Source: Candidatus Omnitrophota bacterium (GTDB lineage: Bacteria; Omnitrophota; Gorgyraeia; Gygaellales; Profunditerraquicolaceae). Taken from it: 64,000 nucleotides of DNA. The stretch lies in contig JAUYDL010000029.1 of assembly GCA_030691865.1 (NCBI GenBank), forward strand, positions 8,998 to 72,997, read 5' to 3'. Below the pieces are notes generated by a model that was not told the origin of the DNA, made no database searches, and was given only the letters and a program-made list of their open reading frames with translations. Shown piece by piece: positions 18,162-26,209 of the stretch; position 1 is the first letter of the stretch, and each line of letters opens with the position of its first letter. Made by a program: the position numbers and the translations under genes.

Positions 18162-18704
18162 TTATTTTTTAATCAGAAATTCCGCTGCTGCCAGGAGATC
18201 TTTAAACACAAAATCCGGCTTTGCTTCCCAGTTCTTTTGATTAGATAATTTCTCTTTGCCGGAAAGAATAAGAACGGATTTAGCGCCCACGGCATGAGCA
18301 GTCAGCACATCGCGTATAGTGTCACCCACAAAATATGCTTCTTTTAGGTTAACCTTAAATTCCCGCGCGGCTTTCTTAAGCAAACCCGGTTTGGGCTTGC
18401 GGCAGCTACAGCATGCCTCTTTGCGATGCGTACAATAATAAACTTTAGTAATTTTGCCGCCTGCTTGCTCAATATCCTCAAGCATCTTAGTAGTTATGCT
18501 ATCTAAGGTCTTTTGAGCGTAAGCCCCTTTACCTACTCCTGCCTGATTGGAAGCCACAAAAATTTTATACCCTGCCTTACTCAACAATGCAATTGCTTGC
18601 TTTGCACGCGGCAGAAACCTAAACTTCCTGAGCGAAGTTACATACAATCTATCGCCAGGATATTTGTTTATTACACCGTCTCTATCTAGAAACACAATCT
18701 TCAT
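18162..18704 (-). CDS. gmhB: D-glycero-D-manno-heptose 1,7-bisphosphate 7-phosphatase (GmhB-like HAD phosphatase)
   Basis: A 180-residue HAD-IIIA phosphatase. The nucleophile motif is FLDRDGVIN (D7, D9). ASNQAGVGKG is motif II. The zinc-binding set C91, H93, C98/C99 and C101 lies in YYCTHRKEACCSCRKPKPG, the hallmark of GmhB against other HAD proteins. YFVGDTIRDVLTAHAVGAKS supplies the last acidic motif. It dephosphorylates heptose bisphosphate on the way to ADP-heptose for lipopolysaccharide core, which fits the heptosyltransferase-like GT9 genes in the window. Confidence 0.93.
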   Translation of the reverse strand: MKIVFLDRDGVINKYPGDRLYVTSLRKFRFLPRAKQAIALLSKAGYKIFVASNQAGVGKGAYAQKTLDSITTKMLEDIEQAGGKITKVYYCTHRKEACCSCRKPKPGLLKKAAREFKVNLKEAYFVGDTIRDVLTAHAVGAKSVLILSGKEKLSNQKNWEAKPDFVFKDLLAAAEFLIKK

Positions 18705-18723
18705 AGTTCTATAATTTTACTCA

Positions 18724-18793
18724 GTTAACGGGTGACTTGGGTATTTTCGAAGCGCGTCAGCGCTAGAAAATACCCAAGACAGGCCCCGTTAAC
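18724..18793. repeat. Nested palindrome at the end of the WaaE-like gene
   Basis: Outer GTTAACGGG/CCCGTTAAC, middle CTTGGGTATTTTC/AAAATACCCAAG and inner AGCGC/GCGCT can form one long imperfect hairpin. It overlaps the stop of the gene at 18789 and lies 20 bp upstream of gmhB. It belongs to neither main repeat family of the window. Confidence 0.8.
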
Positions 18794-19544
18794 AGTATTT
18801 ATCTTTGTTTTGCATCTCTCTAAACTTACAGTAACTCAATATCTGATACAGTGTGTCAAAGAAAGCAATAATAAACCCATACATACCATCCTTATACGCC
18901 TTCTTCCTAATATATCTTCTAAAGAAACGATCTTGCGCTCTCCAGATAGCCCACAGTAGTGTCATCTTGCGCCCGGTTTTAATCCACTTTTGGGCTTCCA
19001 GAGTTGACTGACGATTAACGCTATTTAAGAAATGCTCCAGATCCGGATAGCCCCGATGAATAATATCAGATTTTAAATGCCCGCACGCGCCATCAATGAA
19101 AGCCCGCGGATGCACCTGGGCCTCCTCATATTTAAATTTATCTTTTTGAAAAAGCCGCACCTTAGAAGCCGGATACCAGCCGCCATATCTTACCCAGTAA
19201 TTGCTGATAAAGTTGCGCAGTGGGATATCATAAGCCACAAAATCCCCGGACTCAATCGCCTGCTGGATCTCTATTCTTAACTCCGGAGTAACCACTTCAT
19301 CCGCATCCAGGCTCAAAACCCATTGGTTTTTTGCCTGCGCATACCCCCAATTCCGGTGTTTACCCTCAATATCCATCTTACGGAAAAAAATCCTGGCATT
19401 ATATTTCTTTACGATCTCCACTGTCTTATCCGTACTCTCATCATCCACCACAATAATCTCATCCGCCCATTTCACTGACTCCAGACACGCCGCGATACAA
19501 GACTCTTCATTTTTTGTTAAAATCATCACCGATAACTTAGCCAT
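18789..19544 (-). CDS. Family 2 glycosyltransferase, WaaE/KdtX-like
   Basis: A 251-residue GT-A enzyme. MAKLSVMILTKNEESCIAACLESVKWADEIIVVDDESTDKT is the nucleotide-sugar binding start, and LSLDADEVVTPEL carries the metal-binding DxD (DAD). The HRNWGYAQAKNQW and ARYGG-like WVRYGGWYPASKVRLFQKDK segments are typical of lipopolysaccharide core beta-1,4-glucosyltransferases of the WaaE group. The C-terminus is basic and probably membrane-associated. It starts with an AAGGAGA site and is followed by a nested palindrome. The acceptor is probably core or lipid-linked oligosaccharide, by analogy only. Confidence 0.9.
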   Translation of the reverse strand: MAKLSVMILTKNEESCIAACLESVKWADEIIVVDDESTDKTVEIVKKYNARIFFRKMDIEGKHRNWGYAQAKNQWVLSLDADEVVTPELRIEIQQAIESGDFVAYDIPLRNFISNYWVRYGGWYPASKVRLFQKDKFKYEEAQVHPRAFIDGACGHLKSDIIHRGYPDLEHFLNSVNRQSTLEAQKWIKTGRKMTLLWAIWRAQDRFFRRYIRKKAYKDGMYGFIIAFFDTLYQILSYCKFREMQNKDKYC

Positions 19545-19564
19545 TAACTTTCTCCTTGATAAAT

Positions 19565-19618
19565 GGGGACGGTTCTATTTTTCTAGAACTCATTTGCGGA
19601 AAAAATAGAACCGTCCCC
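19565..19618. repeat. REP-like palindrome, GGGGACGGTTC family, copy 7 (inverted)
   Basis: Arms GGGGACGGTTCTATTTTT and AAAAATAGAACCGTCCCC. The loop half CTAGAACTC is the reverse complement of the loop in copies 6 and 8, so this copy is in the opposite orientation. Confidence 0.92.
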
Positions 19619-19620
19619 AT

Positions 19621-20742
19621 TTATTTAAACTCCTTCACAGATTGGATAATATAATCTTTTTCTTCGCCGGTTAAATCCGGATAAATAGGTAAAGTAAATG
19701 TCTGTTTTGCCGCCTTCTCAGCTTGCGGAAAATCACCGGCCTTATATCCTAAGTATTTAAAACATTTCTGCAGATGCAAGGGAACCGGATAAAATATGCG
19801 AGAGTCAATACCTTTTGCCTGCAGATGCTCCACAAAGGCCTTATTTGAAACTGGCGCCCTTAAAGTATACTGATGATAAATATGCGTGGAGTAAACAGGC
19901 ACAATTGGCAACTTAATATCCAGCCCGGCTAAATTCCTATTATAATACTGAGCAACTTGTTGTCTGGACTTATTCCAAAGGTCTAAATATTTTAACTTGA
20001 TATCAAGTACGGCCGCCTGAATGGTATCCATGCGATTATTGCGGCCCAAAACCAAATGATAATATTTATTTTTATTCCCCTGATTACGCAAAATCTTTAG
20101 TTTTTCAGCAACAGCTTTATTATTCGTCAAAACTAACCCCGCATCGCCAAAAGCTCCCAGATTCTTACCCGGATAAAAACTCACTGCCCCGCAATCGCCC
20201 ATAGTGCCGGCTTTCTTACCCTGATATTCCGCCCCAAATGCCTGCGCCGTATCCTCAACAACTTTAATTTTATGCTTACGCGTCAGCTTTAAAATCCCAT
20301 CCATATCCGCGCACGCTCCATAAAGATGCACCGGGATAATCGCCTTAATCTTAAACGGCATGCGCCGATTCTTCCTGCTTAATATCCTCTCTATACTTTT
20401 AAGTGAAATATTATAAGTATCTTCATCAATATCCGCAAAAACCGGCCGCGCCCCGATATTGGCCACTGCACCTGCCGTAGCATAATAAGTAAATGCCGGG
20501 CAAATTACCCCGTCCCCGGCTTTAATCCCCAACGCCAGCAAGGACAAGCTTATCGCGTCAGTACCGTTAGAGACCCCAATGGCATATTTTGCACCGGAAT
20601 ATTCAACAACATGCCGCTCAAATTTATCCACCCCGGCTCCCAATATAAAACTCGTATTGTCAATTACCTCTTTAATTGCCGCATCTAACTCCTGGCGAAT
20701 TGGCGCAATTTGTTTCTTAAGATCTAACGCAGATATTTTCAT
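19621..20742 (-). CDS. DegT/DnrJ/EryC1/StrS family sugar aminotransferase
   Basis: A 373-residue PLP enzyme. SNGTDAISLSLLALGIKAGDGVICPAFTYYATAGA is the cofactor pocket, VEDTAQAFGAEYQGKKAGTMGDCGAVSFYPGKNLGAFGDAG contains the catalytic Lys in FYPGKNLGA, and the NNRMDTIQAAVLDIKLKYLD region closes the fold. Members transfer an amino group from glutamate to a nucleotide-linked keto-sugar. The closest remembered relatives make dTDP-3-amino or UDP-4-amino sugars. No dedicated partner is adjacent, so the product is unknown. REP copies lie on both sides. Confidence 0.93.
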   Translation of the reverse strand: MKISALDLKKQIAPIRQELDAAIKEVIDNTSFILGAGVDKFERHVVEYSGAKYAIGVSNGTDAISLSLLALGIKAGDGVICPAFTYYATAGAVANIGARPVFADIDEDTYNISLKSIERILSRKNRRMPFKIKAIIPVHLYGACADMDGILKLTRKHKIKVVEDTAQAFGAEYQGKKAGTMGDCGAVSFYPGKNLGAFGDAGLVLTNNKAVAEKLKILRNQGNKNKYYHLVLGRNNRMDTIQAAVLDIKLKYLDLWNKSRQQVAQYYNRNLAGLDIKLPIVPVYSTHIYHQYTLRAPVSNKAFVEHLQAKGIDSRIFYPVPLHLQKCFKYLGYKAGDFPQAEKAAKQTFTLPIYPDLTGEEKDYIIQSVKEFK

Positions 20743-20760
20743 CTTTCTCCTGCAATAAAA

Positions 20761-20813
20761 GGGGACGGTTCTATTTTTCCCGAGTCCAGTTCTAGAAAAA
20801 TAGAACCGTCCCC
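20761..20813. repeat. REP-like palindrome, GGGGACGGTTC family, copy 8
   Basis: Arms GGGGACGGTTCTATTTTTC and GAAAAATAGAACCGTCCCC around a loop with CCGAGTCCAGTTCTA. It lies between the GT9 gene and the DegT gene. Confidence 0.92.
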
Positions 20814-20824
20814 TTTTATTTTAT

Positions 20825-21895
20825 TTAACTTAATAACCTTGCCGCTGCATCAAACACCGCATCAACACTAACCTGCCTCAAACACTCCCTATCCTTTTCA
20901 CAAGCCGGCATACGGAAATTCTTATAACACGGCCGACAATCCATATCCCATTTTAAAACTACATGGTTCCTATTCTCAGGATACGGCCCATAAACCAGCT
21001 CGCTTACCGGGCCAAATATCGAAACTGTCTTTACCCCCAAAGCCGCTGCCATATGCATCGGCCCGCCATCATTAGTAATCAGCAAATTACAATTTTTAAT
21101 TACTGCCGGCAAAATCTCTAAGCTTGTTTTACCCACCAAATCTATCGGCTTATTGACCATGGCATGCACGATTACCTCTGCAATCTTTCGCTCTGATTCA
21201 TCTCCCAAGATTACCACTTTGGCGCCGCACTTATCAATCAACTTATTCGCTACTTGGGCAAACTTTAATGCCGGCCAATGCTTTATCGCGGCATCCTTAC
21301 CCCAACTACCGCCGGCACCGGGGAAAATACTAATAACACAATCAGTTTCTTCGATTCCAACTGAAGCCAAAATATTTTTTGCCTTCAATTCATCGTTTAA
21401 AAGAACGGTCAAAAACAGATTTTTATCATTAACCGGAATATTTAAGAATTTAAGCAGCTCTAAATAATACTCCACCACATGCTTATCATGATAACCATCC
21501 AGATCAACACGCTCAGTAAGAAACCTACCCCTCCCCTTATAATTGAATCCAATCCGCTTCCTAATCCCGATTATTTTTGCCAATAGACTATAGCGGTGAT
21601 CAAGAGAGAAATCAAGACAAATATCAAAATGCTCTTTTTTTATCTCCCAAATGAGTCTAATGGCGCTCCATAATCCCTTAAAAAAAGACTCCTGATAAAT
21701 TTTCTTAAGGTCCCCACGCGAAAGAGCAAAAACTTTATTAATTTGGGGGTTGTTTTCCAGAATCGGCTTAACCCGCAAATTTGACCAGTAACCGATAAAA
21801 CTATCCGGATGCTGTCGCTTCAGCGCCTTGATTACCGGTGTGGTAAATAAAACATCCCCAATGCCGAAAGGATTAATAATTAATATTTTTTTCAT
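20825..21895 (-). CDS. Family 9 glycosyltransferase, ADP-heptose:LPS heptosyltransferase-like
   Basis: A 356-residue GT-B enzyme. KKILIINPFGIGDVLFTTPVIKALK is the standard N-terminal motif of WaaC/WaaF proteins, with the catalytic Asp in GD. The C-terminal domain has SIFPGAGGSWGKDAAIKHWP, VVILGDE, DLVGKTSLEILPAVIKNCNLLITNDGGPMHMAAALGVKTVSIFGP, the sugar-nucleotide site. The last 50 residues are Cys-rich (DCRPCYKNFRMPACEKDRECL), as in many WaaF homologues. It adds heptose from ADP-heptose to inner core. It is the last glycosyltransferase before the accessory island; its start overlaps the stop of a nucleotidyltransferase by 4 bp. Confidence 0.93.
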   Translation of the reverse strand: MKKILIINPFGIGDVLFTTPVIKALKRQHPDSFIGYWSNLRVKPILENNPQINKVFALSRGDLKKIYQESFFKGLWSAIRLIWEIKKEHFDICLDFSLDHRYSLLAKIIGIRKRIGFNYKGRGRFLTERVDLDGYHDKHVVEYYLELLKFLNIPVNDKNLFLTVLLNDELKAKNILASVGIEETDCVISIFPGAGGSWGKDAAIKHWPALKFAQVANKLIDKCGAKVVILGDESERKIAEVIVHAMVNKPIDLVGKTSLEILPAVIKNCNLLITNDGGPMHMAAALGVKTVSIFGPVSELVYGPYPENRNHVVLKWDMDCRPCYKNFRMPACEKDRECLRQVSVDAVFDAAARLLS

Positions 21896-22572
21896 ATGAG
21901 GACGTCGGCCAAATCCGATTGATCGCTATCTTTCAACACATCAATAATTCTCTTGCGTAATTTAGGAGAAAAACCTATAAAGAAAAACTTCAATTTATCT
22001 GCTTCACCTTTATCAAGCAATGCCCTTATAATCCTAATTGCCATATCTAAGTCTTTGATCTTTTTGTCCTTTTTTGGCCGCCTTTCTGATACAATCAACT
22101 TATGTAAAGCAAAAAGGGCAGGATGAGGCAAATTAATTCTAATGTCCTCAACTACAATATTTATAAGTTTCGCTGTAAGTAAATTAAGAAGCCTTAAGGG
22201 TTGAGCATTAATCCCAAGCTGGCCCAATTTATAAGGCTTATTTAAACCCGCGCCTTTCTCTGTTACCAGAAACTCCAGAATAAGCTCAGGATGATATAAT
22301 TGGATATAACCGTCAGACCCCTTAAAATCAATAACAAAACCAAGCCCATCCAACAATTTTTCAATATCAATTTTGTTTTTTATTACAAGTGGCAGGGGAA
22401 CAAATAAATCAAGGTCTCTTGTTGTTATAGAAGTGACATACTCTACATCTGAAAAATATTCTTTATAGAAAGGAACACACCAACTCCCAACAAGAACTAA
22501 ATGTTTTAATATGCCGGAACTATCCAGTCTTTTTAAGACTTCAACGCATAATTTATACTGGCTGCTTTCCAC
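21892..22572 (-). CDS. Nucleotidyltransferase-fold protein (toxin-like, paired with small basic protein)
   Basis: A 226-residue protein with the NTase-fold signature LVLVGSWCVPFYKEYF (about 25-40) followed by TTRDLDLFVPLP, whose DLD supplies two metal-binding acidic residues. A third Asp or Glu may come from LILEFLV. Similar proteins (NTP_transf_8/AbiEii-like) are toxins or antitoxins that transfer nucleotides to RNA or protein. It overlaps the small gene upstream by 20 bp, and both share an operator-promoter. The toxin role is inferred from arrangement and from the three other NTase/AbiE genes nearby. Confidence 0.75.
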   Translation of the reverse strand: MESSQYKLCVEVLKRLDSSGILKHLVLVGSWCVPFYKEYFSDVEYVTSITTRDLDLFVPLPLVIKNKIDIEKLLDGLGFVIDFKGSDGYIQLYHPELILEFLVTEKGAGLNKPYKLGQLGINAQPLRLLNLLTAKLINIVVEDIRINLPHPALFALHKLIVSERRPKKDKKIKDLDMAIRIIRALLDKGEADKLKFFFIGFSPKLRKRIIDVLKDSDQSDLADVLI

Positions 22573-22873
22573 GTAAAGTACTCCGTAAAAACTTAATCTG
22601 TTTATTTAGTTTGCTTAAAGACTTACGGTAACTCGCGCGTTTAGACTGCAAAGACTTATATTTTCTAACTTCATCAGGCGAAAGCTTGCCCTTATAATTG
22701 TATAGAAACTTACCATTATGCCTTTGAACTAAATAAAAATAATAGTGTCCTTTAATTTTTTTACGGGCGAGACACCACTTAGGAAGCTTATCAAGTTCCT
22801 CTATATATCTTTTTTTCATACGCAGAGAGTTACCCAATTCTTCTGACAACACACCCTTAATTAAGCCTTTCAT
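22553..22873 (-). CDS. Small basic protein, first gene of an NTase pair
   Basis: A 106-residue, strongly basic protein (many Lys/Arg, helical C-terminus with SKLNKQIKFLRSTLRGK). I do not recognise a named domain. I choose ATG 22873 because AGGAG lies 8 nt upstream; a GTG at 22882 would add MCY. A 42-bp near-perfect palindrome overlaps its promoter. Small gene, then NTase, with a 20-bp overlap and a dyad operator, is the layout of a toxin-antitoxin pair in which the first gene is the antitoxin or the repressor. Confidence 0.6.
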   Translation of the reverse strand: MKGLIKGVLSEELGNSLRMKKRYIEELDKLPKWCLARKKIKGHYYFYLVQRHNGKFLYNYKGKLSPDEVRKYKSLQSKRASYRKSLSKLNKQIKFLRSTLRGKQPV

Positions 22874-22886
22874 ATAGCACACTCCT

Positions 22887-22937
22887 GTTAACCAACAATG
22901 TATATAATAATATATATTGTTGGTTAACTTATGTCAA
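22887..22937 (-). promoter_or_regulatory. Promoter with 42-bp palindromic operator
   Basis: TTGACA (22932-22937), 17-base spacer, TATATT (22909-22914), all on the minus strand. The palindrome GTTAACCAACAAT ... ATTGTTGGTTAAC spans 22887-22928, with 18 of 19 arm positions matching, so it covers spacer and -10. Autorepression is the obvious reading. Confidence 0.8.
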
Positions 22938-22984
22938 TTAATAATAAACCCCTATTAACAGGATGGTAAAGTCAAATTGGGCAA

Positions 22985-24367
22985 TTACCTTTTAAAATCA
23001 TCTTCGAATCTTTCAATATCATCCTCAGCTAGATAATTTCCTGTTTGCACCTCCACAATTCTCAAGGTCTGATTAGTGGTATTTTCTAAGCGATGCTTTT
23101 TGCCTTTGGGTATATAAATGCTCTGGTTGCTATGCACCAGGGAAACTCCCCGGCCGCTTACCACCTTGGCCATACCGGAAACCACTACCCAATGCTCAGC
23201 GCGGCTTTTATGCCGCTGTAAACTTAAACGTTTATGCGGCGTAATTTCAATAAGTTTAATCTTAAAATCGATGCCTTGCTGTAAAACCGTAAATGATCCC
23301 CACGGCCTTCTCTCCGTTAAATGCACCAGGTGCTCTTTACGGTTTAACGACTTCATCAGGCCCACCAACTTCTTAACATCTTGGGTCCTACCCCTATCAC
23401 AAACCAACAGGGCATCCGGAGTATCCGCGATAATCGTATCTTTAATGCCAATGGTCGAAACCAGCCGATTACCCTTTGAGAATACACACACGCCTTGACT
23501 ATCTAAATTCAGAGCATCGCCACTAACAATATTTCCCTTTTTGTCTTTCGGGAAGATTTCCGATAAAGCCTCCCAACTGCCTAAATCCGTCCAGTAAAAA
23601 TCAGCAGGAATAAGCGCGATACGCTTAGAATGCTCCATAATTCCATAATCAACAGATATAGCATCAATTCTCGGCCAAATCTTAGGAATATCATTTACTG
23701 AATTAATCAGCCGCAGGTTAGTATACAATCCGGGTAAATATTTTTTAACCTCTTCCAGTAAAACCGAAGCCTTCCAGATAAACATCCCGCTGTTCCAGAA
23801 AAATTTCTTGTTCTTAAAATATTCCTTTGCCTTATTTAAATCCGGCTTTTCCAGAAACTTCTCGACTTCCCAATAACCATCTTTTTTTTTATCTACTTTT
23901 ATATAACCATAACCTATAGATGGCGCACTGGGTTTAATGCCCAGCGTAACCAAAAGATTATTTTTAGCGCAAGCGATTGCTTTTTTAAACGTCCTCTTAA
24001 AATTCTCAATATTCTTAATATAATGGTCAGAAGGCAAAACCAAAAGCACCGCATCTTTATCAATCCGGCTGATTAATTTTGCGCACAACCCCACTGCCGG
24101 AGCAGTATTCTTGCCCTGCGGCTCTAAAATTATATTCTTATCCGGAATGCGAAACTTGGTAATCTGGGCTTTAACTTCATAAAAATAAATTTTATTGGTA
24201 ATAATATAAGTATGCGCCGGGTCCACCACGCCTTTTAATCGCTGGATGGTCGACTGCAACAAGCTCTCCTGGCCAATAATTTTCATAAACTGCTTTGGCT
24301 CAAGCTCGCGTGAAAACGGCCAAAACCTGCTTCCTACTCCACCGGCTAAAATAACAGCGTATGTCAT
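22985..24367 (-). CDS. manC: Mannose-1-phosphate guanylyltransferase / mannose-6-phosphate isomerase
   Basis: A 460-residue bifunctional enzyme. The N-terminal GTP-sugar transferase part has VILAGGVGSRFWPFSRELEPKQF (6-28) with the GDP-mannose pyrophosphorylase signature, LVLPSDHYI and FLEKPDLNKAKEY. FFWNSGMFIWKASVLLEE is also typical. The C-terminal cupin part (KRLSLQRHKSRAEHWVVVSG, IYIPKGKKHRLEN) is the mannose-6-phosphate isomerase type II domain. It supplies GDP-mannose for polysaccharide. It has an AGGAG site. It is a metabolic gene stranded inside the toxin-antitoxin island, and a remnant of its first codons occurs at 28490-28526. Confidence 0.96.
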   Translation of the reverse strand: MTYAVILAGGVGSRFWPFSRELEPKQFMKIIGQESLLQSTIQRLKGVVDPAHTYIITNKIYFYEVKAQITKFRIPDKNIILEPQGKNTAPAVGLCAKLISRIDKDAVLLVLPSDHYIKNIENFKRTFKKAIACAKNNLLVTLGIKPSAPSIGYGYIKVDKKKDGYWEVEKFLEKPDLNKAKEYFKNKKFFWNSGMFIWKASVLLEEVKKYLPGLYTNLRLINSVNDIPKIWPRIDAISVDYGIMEHSKRIALIPADFYWTDLGSWEALSEIFPKDKKGNIVSGDALNLDSQGVCVFSKGNRLVSTIGIKDTIIADTPDALLVCDRGRTQDVKKLVGLMKSLNRKEHLVHLTERRPWGSFTVLQQGIDFKIKLIEITPHKRLSLQRHKSRAEHWVVVSGMAKVVSGRGVSLVHSNQSIYIPKGKKHRLENTTNQTLRIVEVQTGNYLAEDDIERFEDDFKR

Positions 24368-24443
24368 TTCTCAAACTCCTATCTTAGAGACTGTCCCTAA
24401 GCTTTCCATCATTCGTTAAACCACATCTTTATTAAGTACGAGA

Positions 24444-25298
24444 TTACGGCTTTTTCAAAATCTCGTTAAACCGCTCAAAAACTTTATCGAGGTTGAAACT
24501 CTCACCTACCCGGATAACAGGTATCAATTCTGTTTCTATCTGCTTGTGAAGCAATTCTTTTGATTGTTGATCCAAACCGAAATTATGAGAATAATTCGCT
24601 CTGTATTTCTCAGCTTCAAGCTTCTTTTTGAATATGGAAAGGAAGTGCCTGTCTTTAAAGTCAAACTTGGCTTCCGATATAAACCATAAGTCATAATAGT
24701 CGCGAATTGCCACATCTTTTCTTGTGATTGCGGCTTTGAGTTTTTCTGCCACGGCCTCGTTTAATGTAAGCGATAATATCTTATTTTTAGGAATTAAATC
24801 CTCTCCCGTAAATGGGTCCTTATAAAAATGCGTGATTACATTATGAACGGGCTTGTCGATAGGAGTTTGCCTGAGTGAAATTTCTAGTTTTATCTTCTCA
24901 TCCTTTCCTGAGATAAATGACGGATAGAAAATGTTGAACACATACTGAGTAGAATTATTAAATCCTTCTCCTTCAGGCCTTTCACTTTTTAACTCCAGTA
25001 GTTTCAGCAATTCTGGCATCTTTTCTCTTATTGGGGTGATTGCACGGGATCGCCTAGAACGGGTTTGGAGGCCTTCAGGGTTAAAGTATGTAAAGTCAAT
25101 GTCTTCGCTTAACCTGTGATAGTTAAGGTGAATCTTATTTAAAAGCGTCCCGCCTTTAAAAACGATTTTATCGCTTAAATGTGATTCGACGCTGTTTAAG
25201 ATAAGCGTTAAATAATAATCTTTTTCGATGGTCTCGAGCCTAAAGTTATATTTTTCCGCAATAAACGGTATTATTTTCTCAAGCTTATCCCTATCCAT
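24444..25298 (-). CDS. AbiEii/AbiGii-type nucleotidyltransferase toxin
   Basis: A 284-residue nucleotidyltransferase with the AbiEii signature FKGGTLLNKIHLNYHRLSEDIDFTY, in which GGT and DxD supply the catalytic core. Downstream KIKLEISLRQTP and LTLNEAVAEKLKAAITRKDVAIRDYYDLWFI are conserved in this family. It is the toxin half of a type IV toxin-antitoxin/abortive infection pair: the antitoxin gene lies directly upstream and overlaps. ATG 25298 is embedded in the antitoxin stop region. A TTG at 25304 would add MS. Confidence 0.92.
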   Translation of the reverse strand: MDRDKLEKIIPFIAEKYNFRLETIEKDYYLTLILNSVESHLSDKIVFKGGTLLNKIHLNYHRLSEDIDFTYFNPEGLQTRSRRSRAITPIREKMPELLKLLELKSERPEGEGFNNSTQYVFNIFYPSFISGKDEKIKLEISLRQTPIDKPVHNVITHFYKDPFTGEDLIPKNKILSLTLNEAVAEKLKAAITRKDVAIRDYYDLWFISEAKFDFKDRHFLSIFKKKLEAEKYRANYSHNFGLDQQSKELLHKQIETELIPVIRVGESFNLDKVFERFNEILKKP

Positions 25299-26064
25299 TG
25301 ACAATAATTCTCCATCTTTTATCAGTTTTGCCTTTTTTTGCCTCTGTATCGTATAAGAAAGAATGCCCTTTTATTCCCGCGTCGACTTTGCTAAGCAGTC
25401 TTTGGGACACTCCAAGCCTTTCCAGGAAATATCCCATACGCCTGCGAATGATACAAACGGGATATCGCGCGACATAATCCACGAAGACTGCCATATCCAT
25501 ATTGCTAAGCTGTTCAGTTAAAATACTAAATCCTTTTTTCACACCATAAAAATCAAACGCGTCTATCAACGCGCGTTCCTTAGAAGCAAAAACAATATCC
25601 TCCTTATCTATTCTGCGCGTTTCCAAGCCATACATTCTATTGGGCAGCACCTTGATAAGCTTATACCTGATACCGCCAACTTTTTTCTCAAGTGAATATT
25701 TTTCATTCACTACATGTATCATTTGCGCGACTTGATCGGTAAAGCCATATGAATTAAAAACGCTGGAGTATCCTATATAATAATTCGCTCCTCTGGCTAA
25801 CGCTTTTGCAATCACATATTCGTTACCCGCCCACTTGCCTCCGGGAGCTTTCATCGGAATAAACAAATACACATTTTTGACAATATTCCTTAACCTATTT
25901 TTAATCAAAAGCCGCCTGATAAGATAGTCCACCTTGCTTTCATCGTCATAGAAAGAAATAATATCCGCGCGAGTATAGACCTCTTTACCCTCATACTCTA
26001 ACCTAGCCAAAAGGCCTATTTCGTTCGGAGTAAGCCCATTATATTTGTTTACTTTTGGTTTCAT
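25291..26064 (-). CDS. AbiEi-family type IV antitoxin / transcriptional regulator
   Basis: A 257-residue protein with an N-terminal winged HTH (LTPNEIGLLARLEYEGKEVYTRADIISFY ... YLIRRLLIKNRL) and the AbiEi-type C-terminal domain (ALARGANYYIGYSSVFNSYGF, KERALIDAFDFYGVKKGFSILTEQLSN). AbiEi proteins neutralise AbiEii toxins and repress their own promoter by binding inverted repeats. I start it at ATG 26064, with a GGGAGG site 7 nt upstream, because the longer TTG start would translate the ribosome binding site. A consensus promoter with a dyad lies upstream. Confidence 0.88.
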   Translation of the reverse strand: MKPKVNKYNGLTPNEIGLLARLEYEGKEVYTRADIISFYDDESKVDYLIRRLLIKNRLRNIVKNVYLFIPMKAPGGKWAGNEYVIAKALARGANYYIGYSSVFNSYGFTDQVAQMIHVVNEKYSLEKKVGGIRYKLIKVLPNRMYGLETRRIDKEDIVFASKERALIDAFDFYGVKKGFSILTEQLSNMDMAVFVDYVARYPVCIIRRRMGYFLERLGVSQRLLSKVDAGIKGHSFLYDTEAKKGKTDKRWRIIVNG

Positions 26065-26100
26065 ATTTCTGCCTCCCAATGCACTTATCTAAAACTAAAA

Positions 26101-26131
26101 ATAATATACTCTTGAGTGGGTTATTTGTCAA
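26101..26131 (-). promoter_or_regulatory. Promoter and operator of the first AbiE module
   Basis: TTGACA (26126-26131), 17-base spacer and TATATT (26103-26108) on the minus strand. An imperfect dyad ATAATATACTC/GAGTGGGTTAT (26101-26124) fills the spacer and -10, as expected for an AbiEi autorepressor site. Confidence 0.75.
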
Positions 26132-26209
26132 TAAATATTGTTGCAGTAATTATCCTTCCAGGACTCTTCTTTACAATAATAACCACAGACGGAATTATCG
26201 TTAATTATT

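Noticed and set aside
24383..24401. CTTAGAGACTGTCCCTAAG dyad before manC
   Set aside because: The arms are only 5 bp and it overlaps the leader. It may be a decayed GGGACTGTCCC repeat, but this is too weak to list as a feature.
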